Source: Thalassotalea crassostreae
Lineage (GTDB): Bacteria; Pseudomonadota; Gammaproteobacteria; Enterobacterales; Alteromonadaceae
NCBI RefSeq assembly: GCF_001831495.1
Contig: NZ_CP017689.1
Coordinates: forward strand, 1,860,001-1,924,000
Length of the DNA stretch: 64,000 nt
Reading direction: 5' to 3'
The notes under the pieces are model-generated. The model was not told the origin of the DNA. It made no database searches and saw nothing but the letters and a program-made list of their open reading frames with translations. The position numbers and the translations under genes are program-made. Below, in pieces: positions 1-10,014 of this stretch (position 1 is its first letter; every line of letters begins with the position of its first letter).

Positions 1-24
1 TTAAAAAATAAGTATCAACAAAAA

Positions 25-534
25 ATGAAACTTCAAAAAATAGAAAAGAGCGCTTACCGACAAATGCTCAATAAAGTCATTGTCGCTTTTATTATTAGTT
101 TTGCTGTATTAGCGATTGTATTTGGTCAAATACTCATTGCGCTATTGTCACAGCCAAATGCTGATAATTTCTGGTTAAACTTCACCGGTGTGGTGATTGC
201 GTTAGTCTGTTGCCTAAGCGCCATCAATAGTATTAAAAACAAAGATTATATGCGCGAAGTACTTTACGTATGGGAGCTTAAAAAGCAAATCAATTTCATC
301 TATCGTAAATTGACAAAAATTAAGTTTGCAGGATTACAACATGGTGACATTGATGCCTTAGTCATTCTTAACTTTTATTACAAAGCTTGTCACCAGCTTT
401 ATACACTTGATGACAATACTATTACTATCGATACGTTAAACAAAGAGCAAGCTGCTTTAGAGAGCTATTTAGATGAGCATCAACTCAATCTGAGCGAACA
501 GCAATATCAAGCCGAAACGTTGAAAAAATATTAA
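25..534 (+). CDS. DUF3087-like two-helix membrane protein
   Basis: 169 residues. Two hydrophobic segments, about residues 17-42 and 50-67, are followed by a long soluble, mostly helical C-terminal region. This layout and length resemble the DUF3087 proteins of Alteromonadales, which have no assigned function; the family call is from memory of its general pattern. The N-terminus is basic, so both ends are probably cytoplasmic. The upstream neighbour lies outside the window, so operon membership is unknown. Only 24 bases precede the start. Confidence 0.6.
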   Translation: MKLQKIEKSAYRQMLNKVIVAFIISFAVLAIVFGQILIALLSQPNADNFWLNFTGVVIALVCCLSAINSIKNKDYMREVLYVWELKKQINFIYRKLTKIKFAGLQHGDIDALVILNFYYKACHQLYTLDDNTITIDTLNKEQAALESYLDEHQLNLSEQQYQAETLKKY

Positions 535-685
535 CATAGAGCTCAATAAATTCTTTTATATATTGCCTACAATTTAAAGTAAGTTTGTCCCTCAACGATT
601 GATTGGTAAAACCGAAAGAAAGCACTAAACTTAAGTGTAGGTTTTCAATAATGTCTATACGGCTTAGTTTACCTACAAGGATAGA

Positions 686-2899
686 GTGGTGAGCAACAAT
701 GATTTAACTTATCGATTAGAAGACTGGCTTATATATCCAGAGCAGTCGACGATAACAAACAACGGTGAACTTATCCATCTCGAACCGAAAGTGATGGAGG
801 TTTTAGTTTATCTTATCAAAAACTCAAATAGAGTTATTTCTCGTCAAGAATTAACCGACAATGTATGGCAATCAAGACATACCTCGGATGAGGTTATAAC
901 TCGAGCAATATCGATTCTTCGCAAAAAGCTCCATGATACGGGCAAAGTACATCACTTTATTAAAACCATTCCCAAACACGGTTACATTCTTGAGTGTGAT
1001 GATGTCGGTTTAGATCCTAGACAGGAAGAGTCGTTGCAACAGAATTTGTTTGACGTAGAAAAGAGTTCGATTGTCATCCATAAAAAATTAGTCTTGTTAG
1101 GGATCCTGACAATAATTCTCGTTATTGGACTAACCTCGGTGGTATTAGTTAAACAAAATAAGGCGCATCCTGTAGACAATAAAATCTATATCTCTCTTAA
1201 TAAATTTGAGGCATTGGATGGCTCTCAAAATACAGAGATGGTGGCAAATTCAATTACTGAGCAGCTGATCACGACACTAAGTAATTCAGAACATATCCGG
1301 GTTACTGTAGGTCAAACTGATACACCTGAGGTTATTAGTGAAAACGTATTTAAGATCGCAGGCGTCGTACAACAAATCGATTTAGAATTTCAAATTAACC
1401 TGCATTTCATCAATGCAGAAACTGGTATTGTAATCTGGAGTCAATCATTTGCCGGCGATAAAAGTCAATGGCATGAACTTGTTACTAATATTAGCAATAC
1501 TATTGATTATTTTCTTGAAGTTGCCATTCAAGACTCCCTAGACTTGCATTCATTAACCTTACAGAACTTGCAGGCGGCAATTGTCGTACACCAAGCTCGC
1601 CAATTGCGTATTGCAGGCGGTAATGAGAACTTAAATGAAGCTATCAACATGCTTGAAAATTCATTATATGCTTTTCCTGGCGAAACTATTTTAATCAGCG
1701 AATTAGCATTAAGCCACTTCATTAAAAATGTAAATTCAGCGTCAGAAGGAAATTTTGATCGAGTAGAGCAATTATTAAAACTCGCCGATAACCATGACAA
1801 TAATTATCCTTCATATTGGCTAACAGAAGCTTTATTTAAATACAAAACTGCAAAAATCACTTTGCAACAAGCGCTAACAATTATAAATGAACAGATATCT
1901 AATATTGATAAAAATGCTGAAGCTCAAGCGTTAACAGGAAATTTATATCGTATAAGTGGAGATCTATATACGGCACGTAGCTTGTTACAAACCGCAGTTA
2001 GCAAGAATCCAAATTACGCATACGCCACGTATACTTTGGCTAGAATTCAAAATGAACTAGGTGAACATCAACAATCTATTTCGTTGCTTGAGTCATTTTT
2101 AAATCAACATCCTGCAAATCAAAATATATTACGACTGTTGCTGAAAAATTATATTGGTATATCAAAATTCAATCGAGCAGTGAATATAGTCAACAAAATA
2201 GAACAATCTAAATTAAACCAAAGTCATGAACTTGTTGGCGATTCTTATTATTATTTAGGCCTTAATGAAAGTGCTTTTGCCGCTTACGATAAAATAGCGG
2301 TTAACGGCAATCCTATGTTGCAGTACCAGCGATTATGTGTGGTTAACATAATGAAAAAGGACTTAGTGCAAGCTTCGCAATTTTGTCAATTAGCAAAAGA
2401 AAATAAAAGTAGTCTACTAGCACGGTTTTATATGGCGCGATTGTTAATGTTAAAAGGCGACTATCAGTTAGCAAAAGCTGCGTATGAGCTTAATTTTGAG
2501 GTTTTGAAAGATCGCTTTAGAGCAGGGGAACCAAATGAACTGCTGTATGAAAAAACTGATTATGTATTCCTGTTATCAAAAACAGGTGAACTCGACAAAG
2601 CACAAACTATAGCGAATGAACTCTTAGCAAAATTAGAAAGCACACCGAGAATGGGATACAACGGTTATGGTATTGCGGATGTTATTTTACTTTTAGCCAT
2701 TAAACAGCCTGACAGGGCCTTTAAACAATATCAAAAAGCATTAGAAGATGGTTGGCTACATTGGAACGACTGGCGTTATGGTGGACCTCATCCTGCATTA
2801 GTAGAACTTACAAATTCTATAGATTTTAATCAATGGCAATCGTACATTGATGAGTCTTTATCTAATCAACGCAAAATGTTAACAAGCCTATCTGAGTAA
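686..2899 (+). CDS. CadC/ToxR-like membrane transcriptional regulator with TPR-type C-terminus
   Basis: 737 residues. Residues about 10-105 form an OmpR/PhoB-type winged helix, with the pattern EPKVMEVLVYLI, then SRQELTDNVW, then TIPKHGYIL. One membrane helix follows at about residues 135-156. The remainder, probably periplasmic, contains a segment like the predicted adenylate-cyclase-associated regulators of this class (about 165-290) and then degenerate tetratricopeptide repeats up to about residue 650. Such proteins bind DNA from the membrane and sense signals outside the cytoplasm without phosphorylation. The start is GTG at 686 or the adjacent GTG at 689; AAGG at 677-680 serves either. 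The gene stands alone, and target and signal cannot be read from the sequence. Confidence 0.85.
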   Translation: MVSNNDLTYRLEDWLIYPEQSTITNNGELIHLEPKVMEVLVYLIKNSNRVISRQELTDNVWQSRHTSDEVITRAISILRKKLHDTGKVHHFIKTIPKHGYILECDDVGLDPRQEESLQQNLFDVEKSSIVIHKKLVLLGILTIILVIGLTSVVLVKQNKAHPVDNKIYISLNKFEALDGSQNTEMVANSITEQLITTLSNSEHIRVTVGQTDTPEVISENVFKIAGVVQQIDLEFQINLHFINAETGIVIWSQSFAGDKSQWHELVTNISNTIDYFLEVAIQDSLDLHSLTLQNLQAAIVVHQARQLRIAGGNENLNEAINMLENSLYAFPGETILISELALSHFIKNVNSASEGNFDRVEQLLKLADNHDNNYPSYWLTEALFKYKTAKITLQQALTIINEQISNIDKNAEAQALTGNLYRISGDLYTARSLLQTAVSKNPNYAYATYTLARIQNELGEHQQSISLLESFLNQHPANQNILRLLLKNYIGISKFNRAVNIVNKIEQSKLNQSHELVGDSYYYLGLNESAFAAYDKIAVNGNPMLQYQRLCVVNIMKKDLVQASQFCQLAKENKSSLLARFYMARLLMLKGDYQLAKAAYELNFEVLKDRFRAGEPNELLYEKTDYVFLLSKTGELDKAQTIANELLAKLESTPRMGYNGYGIADVILLLAIKQPDRAFKQYQKALEDGWLHWNDWRYGGPHPALVELTNSIDFNQWQSYIDESLSNQRKMLTSLSE

Positions 2900-3251
2900 T
2901 TCACTGGTTGATTATCAATAAGTATTAGGTTGTAACCTAAGGTTTTCGCTCTGAAAAATTTGACCTATCTGACTGAAAATTATAATGTAATACAAGTTTG
3001 TAGTTACTCAATAAATTAATGATTTTGGTAAATATAAACTTACGAAGGAAATTGTTAGTTGAACTAAATCTTTGAAAAAGTTACTTCAAGACTCGTTCTA
3101 TTATACAAATTATACGAATCATTAGAGCGGAATATATCTAGTTAAGCTCATCATCGTTGATAATTTAGTTTTACTATAGGTAAAATTTACTCTTAATGAC
3201 TTAAAACACATTTATTGAATGTGGTTATATTAATAAAAAAAGGGAAAAAAA
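2900..3251. other. Intergenic region, no gene seen
   Basis: 352 bases between the CadC-like regulator and the DUF805 gene. The DNA is very AT-rich. I see no open frame worth calling, no RNA gene and no strong hairpin terminator. It presumably holds the promoter of the DUF805 gene. Confidence 0.6.
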
Positions 3252-3623
3252 ATGAACTGGTACATTACAGTGTTAAAAAGGTACGCCACTTTCAGAGGTC
3301 GATCTCGTAGATCTGAATATTGGTTTTTCACTTTATTTAATGTATTAATTAGTTTCGGACTAGCTTTTATTGACGGTATGGTCGGTAGTTTCGATGCTAA
3401 TTCGGGGGTTGGTATGCTTAGTGGTTTTTATACTTTAGCCATAATAATACCATCGATTGCCGTTGCTGTACGTAGACTGCATGACACTGAACGAACTGGC
3501 TGGTGGTTGCTATTACTCCTTATTCCATTAATTGGTCCTTTAGTGATACTATTTTTTATGGTCTCAAATGGTAATAGTGGCGCTAACGAGTATGGTGATG
3601 ACCCAAAAGAGTTAACTGCATAA
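3252..3623 (+). CDS. DUF805 family inner-membrane protein
   Basis: 123 residues. The N-terminal motif with NWYITVLKRYATFRGRSRRSEYW is characteristic of DUF805 (E. coli YhaH/YhaI type). Three or four hydrophobic helices follow (about residues 25-45, 53-70, 82-105), with the conserved RRLHDTERTGWW motif between the last two. The tail is hydrophilic and ends in a GANEYGDDP motif typical of the family. An AGGG box at 3240-3243 supports this ATG. Function is unknown. It appears monocistronic, with a terminator hairpin directly after it. Confidence 0.88.
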   Translation: MNWYITVLKRYATFRGRSRRSEYWFFTLFNVLISFGLAFIDGMVGSFDANSGVGMLSGFYTLAIIIPSIAVAVRRLHDTERTGWWLLLLLIPLIGPLVILFFMVSNGNSGANEYGDDPKELTA

Positions 3624-3654
3624 CACATATCCATTTGTATGAATCAAAAAACTG

Positions 3655-3687
3655 ATATTTTTGGCTGCCAGTTGGCAGCCAAATTTT
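3655..3687 (+). terminator. Intrinsic terminator after DUF805 gene
   Basis: A perfect inverted repeat, TTGGCTGCCA (3661-3670) and TGGCAGCCAA (3673-3682), is flanked by T-runs on both sides. It lies 37 bases after the DUF805 stop codon. Confidence 0.75.
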
Positions 3688-3872
3688 AATCTAACTCAAC
3701 TCAGTATTTCCTACTGCATATTCTTCAACTCTTGTTAACACGGTTCAACTTTATTTGGCTAACTTATGTTATAAGAGACGAACTTAATTACTAAATATGT
3801 AAGCGTCGTTAAGGTCAGTTCTAATCTATTTAGCGAGCTATTCGGACTGAGAATAAAGGAAAATAGAAAATT

Positions 3873-4208
3873 ATGTCACATCCACCATGTCCAAAATGCA
3901 ATTCTCAATATGCTTACCAAGATCAAAATCTTCTTATTTGCCCCGAATGTGCGCACGAATGGAATCCATCAGAAGAGGTTGATGATGATTTGTTCACTGT
4001 CAAAGATAGCAACGGAACACGATTAATCGAAGGTGATAAAATCACCATGATTAAAGACCTAAAAATAAAAGGCAGCTCACAAGTTATCAAAGTTGGTACT
4101 AAAGCGGTTATTCGGCGTATCGTTGAAAGTAAAGATCATCAATTAGACTGTAAAGTTGATGGTGTTGGAGAGATGATGGTTACAGCAAAGTTTGTTAAAA
4201 GAGCTTGA
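3873..4208 (+). CDS. yjdM: YjdM (PhnA-type) zinc-ribbon protein
   Basis: 111 residues, the same length as E. coli YjdM. An N-terminal zinc ribbon has cysteine pairs C6/C9 and C23/C26 (CPKC and CPEC). After it comes the family's C-terminal beta-rich domain with the SNGTRLIEGD and IKDLKIKGSS motifs. The family was once called PhnA or phosphonoacetate hydrolase-like, but that activity belongs to an unrelated protein and the role of YjdM is unknown. An AAGG box lies about 11 bases ahead of the ATG. Single gene, ending at a bidirectional terminator. Confidence 0.92.
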   Translation: MSHPPCPKCNSQYAYQDQNLLICPECAHEWNPSEEVDDDLFTVKDSNGTRLIEGDKITMIKDLKIKGSSQVIKVGTKAVIRRIVESKDHQLDCKVDGVGEMMVTAKFVKRA

Positions 4209-4290
4209 TGTTTAGACACATAAATACGCGGCAAAAGTTGAACGCGCAATGACAAAAATTTAGAGAAAATAAATTAGATAGTCACTAAAA

Positions 4291-4316
4291 AAAACACCAG
4301 CAAAAGCTGGTGTTTT
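4291..4316. terminator. Bidirectional terminator between yjdM and DUF3718 gene
   Basis: AAAACACCAGC (4291-4301), loop AAAA, then GCTGGTGTTTT (4306-4316): an 11-bp perfect stem with A-runs and T-runs on each side. It lies between two converging genes and can serve both. Confidence 0.88.
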
Positions 4317-4373
4317 GTGTTTTAGATAACAGCGAGTATTTCGATTTATCTATTAGTAGATCTTAAGTCATGC

Positions 4374-4727
4374 TTAAAAGTTTACATAGATTTTATCGTT
4401 AGAGTTTAACGCAACATCTTCAATTGAGATGTCACCTAACGACTGGTTTAAATGGTCTGCAGTTTTGTTCGCACCGTTGTTTGCCGCAAAATCAGCAATG
4501 TTGTCGCCATTACACACAACTTTCAGTGCAACAGTTTGGGTTTTTAGGCGGTGGCTATCCACGGTATTTCTAAAACGAATCGTATTGTTTGATTTAGCTG
4601 CTTTACATACGTCGATTAATGCGCTTTCCATATAGCTAGGCATGTTACCAGCTTGAACAGGTGCTGACATAGTTAATGCTAATAAAGTGGTAGTAGTAGT
4701 TGCTGTAATAGTATTTTTAATGTTCAT
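4374..4727 (-). CDS. Secreted DUF3718 family protein
   Basis: 117 residues. A signal peptide is visible (lysine-containing start, threonine/alanine/leucine-rich core, cleavage probably after APVQA near residue 26). The mature part has two cysteines, one in DVCKAAK and one in VVCNGDNI, which could form a disulfide. It resembles the small exported DUF3718 proteins of Alteromonadales, which have no known function. Probably periplasmic. A purine-rich GAGGAAAT box precedes the start on the minus strand. Single gene. Confidence 0.7.
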   Translation of the reverse strand: MNIKNTITATTTTTLLALTMSAPVQAGNMPSYMESALIDVCKAAKSNNTIRFRNTVDSHRLKTQTVALKVVCNGDNIADFAANNGANKTADHLNQSLGDISIEDVALNSNDKIYVNF

Positions 4728-5361
4728 GGTGATTTCCTCTAAATATTGTTTGTTTTATATTTGCTTTGTTTAACTTCATGTAGTGTGTCCAATTGAAGCT
4801 TTTTTAATATCGAGGCTAACTGACTGCAATTTAAGTTCTCTTGTTAAGTTGCTTCGTTTATCTAATCATTCAATGTTCGTTATTTAGTATTTAAAGCCTA
4901 AATCTGTTATGACTAGATATCCGTCTGGAACAATAATAATTTAAGCAAATGCGTTCAGAAAAACCTGAGGAAAATATGATTATAAAAAATTATATAAATT
5001 AGGAATGTTAGTTAATTAGGGGGATTAAGGGCTTTTTTAGGCGGATATATAAGGACTGTTAGGAAATGTAGAGCAAAATATTAGATTTTTATAAAAATGT
5101 AACACAATGTGAATAAATTCATATTTAGTGAATAAAAAAACAATTACTATTGGAGAGAGATCGACAAGCGGTTTTAGCTTTACAGTAATTTTTTATTGGC
5201 AAAATCGTGCATTTTGTTGATAAATAGTTTTCACACAAGGATTTATAGACTAATCTAGAATTGTAAGGCTATAACGTTGTTACATTTTTTTAAATCGATA
5301 TAGCACTATTTACAAAGTAAATATGGCGAAACATTGTAAAGAACAACATAAAAAATAGGGA
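4728..5361. other. Long intergenic region, no gene seen
   Basis: About 630 bases between the divergent DUF3718 and CBS genes. It is strongly AT-rich, and I see no convincing coding frame, tRNA, riboswitch or repeat. It should contain both promoters. The length is unusual for this otherwise compact window. Confidence 0.55.
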
Positions 5362-5367
5362 GTGCCG

Positions 5368-5796
5368 ATGCAATCATTACTTGTGAAAGATTACTTAAAT
5401 CCTCACCCAGTTAAATTTACACCTGAAATGGCGATCGAAGAAGCATCAGAGTTAATCACCAAAACCAATGAATTAGGTGGCCCTGTAATAGGTAAGAACA
5501 GTGAGTTAGTGGGCTTTTTGTCTGAGTCAGATATTTTGGCTAAGATGCTAGAAACTAGTTATTACAGTGAACATGTGAGTTCTGTAGAGCAGTTAATGCG
5601 TACTGAGGTATTATCAGTAAAGCCATACGATAGCATCGTTGAGTTGGCGCAAATGATGTTACAAGCTAAACCTAAGGTATATCCTGTAGTCGATGATGAC
5701 GGACAATTATGTGGAACAATTTGTCGCAATGACGTATTAAGAGCAATAGATAGTCATATTCGATCAAGCTTTCATGTTACTACAAAAACTGGATAA
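5368..5796 (+). CDS. CBS-domain protein
   Basis: 142 residues, made of two tandem CBS domains (about residues 8-62 and 76-132). The second carries the pattern VYPVVDDDGQLCGTICRNDVLRA. Stand-alone CBS pairs usually bind adenine nucleotides and act as energy sensors; the partner here is unknown. An in-frame GTG exists at 5362, but AGGGAG (5357-5362) overlaps it and sits five bases ahead of the ATG at 5368, so I chose the ATG. Single gene followed by a terminator. Confidence 0.88.
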   Translation: MQSLLVKDYLNPHPVKFTPEMAIEEASELITKTNELGGPVIGKNSELVGFLSESDILAKMLETSYYSEHVSSVEQLMRTEVLSVKPYDSIVELAQMMLQAKPKVYPVVDDDGQLCGTICRNDVLRAIDSHIRSSFHVTTKTG

Positions 5797-5830
5797 ACAC
5801 ATTCCAGAACAAGGCAGTCGAATTAAGGTT

Positions 5831-5857
5831 AAAAGCAGCAATAAGCTGCTTTTTTTT
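5831..5857 (+). terminator. Intrinsic terminator after CBS gene
   Basis: AAAAGCAGC (5831-5839), loop AATAA, then GCTGCTTTT (5845-5853), followed by more T. It lies 35 bases after the CBS gene. Confidence 0.85.
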
Positions 5858-5991
5858 GTGCACAATTTAAAACTTGGTCTTGGTTAGCTAGCATATTTGT
5901 ATAAACAGAAGGGAATCTATGGCTGAAATCAAACCTTTAAACTGCTAATATTGCGAAAAATTTATTAATAAACATTGTTTTCGAGAGTATT

Positions 5992-8900
5992 TTGTCCGCG
6001 TTAGAGTCTGATTTTAAAAGTTTATATAAACTTGCCTTAGAAAGTTTACCGAAAACTCGAGGCTGTCATCACGGTTTATTGAAAAAAAGACTGCAGGGTC
6101 TTAATAAAGTTAAAAAGCTTGAAAAGAAACTTATCGCCTTAGAAAAGATCACCGACGGCATCGAAAAATCGATAGTGCAAAAACAAGCGCTAACGATTGG
6201 TACTCCGAAACCAAATTATCCAGAGCAATTGCCGGTAAGCCAAGCGGTAGATGAAATAAGCGAAGCGATTAGAAATAATCAAGTCGTTATCATTGCAGGT
6301 GAAACCGGTTCAGGTAAAACCACTCAAATACCTAAGATATGTTTGGAGCTTGGGCGTGGAATCGAGGGGTTTATAGGTCATACACAACCTAGACGAATCG
6401 CTGCGCGTACTGTCGCTAATCGAATAGCCGAAGAGTTGAACTGTAAACTCGGAGAGCAAGTAGGTTATAAAGTTCGATTTACCGATCAAGTCTCTGATAA
6501 CACTTATGTAAAGTTAATGACTGATGGTATCTTGTTAGCGGAAATGCAACGAGACCGTTTGTTGCGTCAATACGACACCATTATTATTGATGAAGCCCAT
6601 GAGCGCAGTCTCAATATTGATTTTATTTTAGGTTATATCAAACAAATATTACCGAAACGCCCCGATTTAAAGGTGATTATAACCTCTGCAACCATCGACC
6701 CTCAGCGTTTTTCTAAACATTTCAATAACGCCCCGGTTATCGAGGTATCAGGAAGAACCTTCCCAGTAGAGATTGTTTACAGCCCCTTGGATGAACAAGA
6801 CGGTGATTATATTGCCGGTATTATTGATGCGGTAGGGCAAATCGATGCATTACCGATGGGCGATATATTAGTATTCCTTAATGGCGAGCGAGAAATAAGA
6901 GACGTTGCCAGTGCATTAGAAGCGGAAAATTTTCGTGACACCCAAGTCTTACCTTTGTTTTCTCGTTTAACCGTCGCTGAACAAAATCGAATTTTTGCGC
7001 CGCATCGTGGTCGCAATATCGTATTAAGTACCAACGTTGCTGAAACGTCATTAACTGTACCTGGCATTCGCTATGTTATCGATACTGGTACTGCACGTAT
7101 TTCTCGATATAGCTATCGAACTAAAGTACAACGATTACCAATTGAGCCTATCTCGCAGGCGAGTGCTAATCAGCGCTCTGGACGTTGTGGACGTGTCGCT
7201 GCGGGTGTCGCAATACGCCTTTATAGCGAAGAAGACTTTCTAGGGCGTCCAGAATTTACTGATCCTGAAATTCTAAGAACCAACTTAGCCACGGTAATTT
7301 TGCAAATGTTGTCTCTTGGCTTAGGTGAAATTAGTAAGTTTCCTTTTGTGCAGCCACCAGACAATCGCAATATCAATGATGGTATTCGTTTGCTCGAAGA
7401 ACTAGCAGCAGTAAAACAAGGACCGCAGCAATTACCACAATTGACCGATACTGGGCGTAATTTATCTAAATTTCCAATTGATCCTAGATTGTCAAAAATG
7501 TTGCTTAGTGCGAAAGAGCTTGGCTGCCCTCAGCAAATCGCCATTATCGTTGCTGCCATTAGCATTCAAGATCCGCGCGAGCGACCTATGGAAAAACAAC
7601 AAGCAGCCGATCAATGTCATCAGCGCTTTAAAGATAAAAGCTCAGACTTTATTAGCCTGTTGAATCTCTACCATTACATTAGCAAGAAACAGAAAGAGCT
7701 TAGTAACAATCAATTTCGTCAGCTATGTCGAAAAGAGTTTCTTTCCTATTTACGAATTCGCGAGTGGCAGGATATATATTCACAGCTAAAACAAACGTTT
7801 AGTGAAAATAAATGGCGTTGGGATAGCTATGATGTTGAAGAAGAGCTGAACTATGATCTATTACATCAAGCAATACTACCTGGCTTGCTAAGCCATATTG
7901 GTAACCTTGATGAAAATAGAGAATACAAGGGCGCTCGAAACAGTCGCTTCTTTATCTTCCCTGGTTCAGGATTAGCTAAGAAAACGCCTAAATGGTTGAT
8001 GTCAGCAGAGCTTGTTGAAACAAGCCGCTTGTTCGCTCGTATGTGTGCCAAGATTGATCCTTTTTGGTTAGAGTCAATGGCAGGGCATTTAATAAAGCGT
8101 AGCTACAGTGAACCTCACTGGGAGAAAAAGCGCGGTACGGTTGCTGCATTTGAACAACTCAGTTTATACGGTTTAGTTATTGTTGCTAAACGCAAAATAA
8201 ATTTTAGCAATATAGAACCACAAACATGTCGCCAGATCTTTATTCAAGAAGCGTTGGTGCAAGGCGATAGCAATATTAATGAGAAATTTCTTAGCGAAAA
8301 TAAACGTCTCGTGGCAGAAATCGAACATCTTGAAGATAAAGCGCGTCGTAAAGATTTTCTTGTAGAAGAAGAGGTTTTGATCGACTTCTATAATCAGCGA
8401 ATACCTGAAGAAATTAACAATCAGGCCAGCTTTTTAAGTTGGTGGAAAAAAGCAAAACAACAAGATGCTAAACAGTTAACGTTTAGCAAAGAGCAACTGT
8501 TAAAACAGGATAATCGGCTAAGTAAAAATGATTACCCTGAGTTATGGCAACAAAATAATATTACTTTGCCATTAACTTATAACTTTGAACCAGGTACCGA
8601 TGACGACGGTATTAGCGTAAATATTCCGGTTGGTATTCTTAACCAAGTAGAAGACATTGGTTTTGAATGGTTAATTCCGGCAATGAGGCTTGAGTTGATC
8701 ACTGCGTTAATACGCTCTTTACCTAAACAGCAGCGCAAAAACTTTGTACCAGCGCCAAATTACGCTGATGCCTGTTTTACTACAATATCCCCTGACCAGG
8801 GGAAGTTAACCGATGCCATAGAAAAACAATTATTGCGAATGACAGGCGTGCGATTGCCCGAAGGCAGTTGGACATTTGAAAGTTTGCCAATTCATCTAAG

Positions 8901-9894
8901 AATGAATTTTAAAATCCTTAATAATAAAGGCAAAGTGTTAAAGCAAGGTCGCGATTTAACAGCACTAAAAGCTCAGCTGCAAGGTAAGGTTAAAGAATCT
9001 ATTCAGTCGGTTGCTGAAAAAGGGATTGAGCGCAAAGATATTATTGAATGGGACTTTGAAAAAATTCCGTATTCTTATAAAAAGAAAGCTGCAAACATTA
9101 CTATTCAAGCATTTCCTGCGTTGGTTGATCATAGTAAAAATGTATCAATTGAGCTATTTGAACGAGAAGATATAGCACAACAAGCAATGATCAAAGGGGT
9201 CACTCGCTTAGTGCTTTTAAATATTCCATCGCCAATTAAATATTTAGAAAACAAGCTTCCTAATAAAGCCAAACTTGGCTTGTACTTTAATCCTTTTGGT
9301 AAAATAACCGATTTACTTGATGATTGCATCGTAGCGTGCGCAGAGCAGTTAATCATTGATAGTGGCGAATTACCTTACGATAAAGCTGGCTTTGATAAGG
9401 CCCGTGATTTAATTAGGCAAGAAATTGCCGATTATGTGTTGGCTAATGCGATTAAACTTGAGCAAGTGCTTTCACTTCGTCACGAAATAGCCAAGAAAAT
9501 GAAAGGGAATTTAGGTTTAAACGTTATTCAAGCACATGCTGATATCAAAAGTCAGTTAGATAAATTGGTTTTCAAGGGGTTCTTAAGAGAATCAAAAGTG
9601 AGTAAATTAGATCATATTCTTCGTTATTTAAAAGCCATTGTTCGACGATTAGAAAAGCTGCCAATCGATCCAAACCAAGACCGATTAAAAATGCTGGAAG
9701 TGGCTAAAGCGGAAGACTTATATAATGCCTTGTTGAAAACAAGACCAAGTCATTTACCAGTCTCTGATGATGTTAAAAACATATTTTGGCTGATCGAAGA
9801 GTTTAGAGTGTCGTTGTTTGCTCAAAACTTAGGTACTGCTACGCCGATTTCTTTTAAGCGTTTAAAGCAAAAAATCGCCGAATTAGAAGATTAA
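5992..9894 (+). CDS. hrpA: ATP-dependent RNA helicase HrpA (DEAH box)
   Basis: 1300 residues, the same length as E. coli HrpA. Visible helicase motifs are Walker A GETGSGKT (103-110), DEAH (200-203), SAT (232-234) and motif VI QRSGRCGR (394-401). After these come the helicase-associated and OB-fold regions and the long C-terminal DUF3418 extension typical of HrpA. In E. coli HrpA helps rescue stalled translation and processes some mRNAs; that role is transferred from the family. The start is TTG at 5992 with a GAGAG box six bases upstream; no better ATG lies nearby. The gene is probably transcribed alone, with a PilZ gene 120 bases downstream. Confidence 0.96.
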   Translation: MSALESDFKSLYKLALESLPKTRGCHHGLLKKRLQGLNKVKKLEKKLIALEKITDGIEKSIVQKQALTIGTPKPNYPEQLPVSQAVDEISEAIRNNQVVIIAGETGSGKTTQIPKICLELGRGIEGFIGHTQPRRIAARTVANRIAEELNCKLGEQVGYKVRFTDQVSDNTYVKLMTDGILLAEMQRDRLLRQYDTIIIDEAHERSLNIDFILGYIKQILPKRPDLKVIITSATIDPQRFSKHFNNAPVIEVSGRTFPVEIVYSPLDEQDGDYIAGIIDAVGQIDALPMGDILVFLNGEREIRDVASALEAENFRDTQVLPLFSRLTVAEQNRIFAPHRGRNIVLSTNVAETSLTVPGIRYVIDTGTARISRYSYRTKVQRLPIEPISQASANQRSGRCGRVAAGVAIRLYSEEDFLGRPEFTDPEILRTNLATVILQMLSLGLGEISKFPFVQPPDNRNINDGIRLLEELAAVKQGPQQLPQLTDTGRNLSKFPIDPRLSKMLLSAKELGCPQQIAIIVAAISIQDPRERPMEKQQAADQCHQRFKDKSSDFISLLNLYHYISKKQKELSNNQFRQLCRKEFLSYLRIREWQDIYSQLKQTFSENKWRWDSYDVEEELNYDLLHQAILPGLLSHIGNLDENREYKGARNSRFFIFPGSGLAKKTPKWLMSAELVETSRLFARMCAKIDPFWLESMAGHLIKRSYSEPHWEKKRGTVAAFEQLSLYGLVIVAKRKINFSNIEPQTCRQIFIQEALVQGDSNINEKFLSENKRLVAEIEHLEDKARRKDFLVEEEVLIDFYNQRIPEEINNQASFLSWWKKAKQQDAKQLTFSKEQLLKQDNRLSKNDYPELWQQNNITLPLTYNFEPGTDDDGISVNIPVGILNQVEDIGFEWLIPAMRLELITALIRSLPKQQRKNFVPAPNYADACFTTISPDQGKLTDAIEKQLLRMTGVRLPEGSWTFESLPIHLRMNFKILNNKGKVLKQGRDLTALKAQLQGKVKESIQSVAEKGIERKDIIEWDFEKIPYSYKKKAANITIQAFPALVDHSKNVSIELFEREDIAQQAMIKGVTRLVLLNIPSPIKYLENKLPNKAKLGLYFNPFGKITDLLDDCIVACAEQLIIDSGELPYDKAGFDKARDLIRQEIADYVLANAIKLEQVLSLRHEIAKKMKGNLGLNVIQAHADIKSQLDKLVFKGFLRESKVSKLDHILRYLKAIVRRLEKLPIDPNQDRLKMLEVAKAEDLYNALLKTRPSHLPVSDDVKNIFWLIEEFRVSLFAQNLGTATPISFKRLKQKIAELED

Positions 9895-10014
9895 CCTTGT
9901 AATTCCAGCTAGCTGATTTAATTGACATTTGTCCAACAACTTTCTATAAAGGGTGTGCAGCGATCTTTGATTGCTCAGGTTTGTGTTTTGTAGTCACATT
10001 ATAAAGAGGTAAGT

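Noticed and set aside
5362..5367. GTG as the start of the CBS gene
   Set aside because: The ribosome-binding AGGGAG overlaps this codon, whereas the ATG at 5368 has proper spacing.
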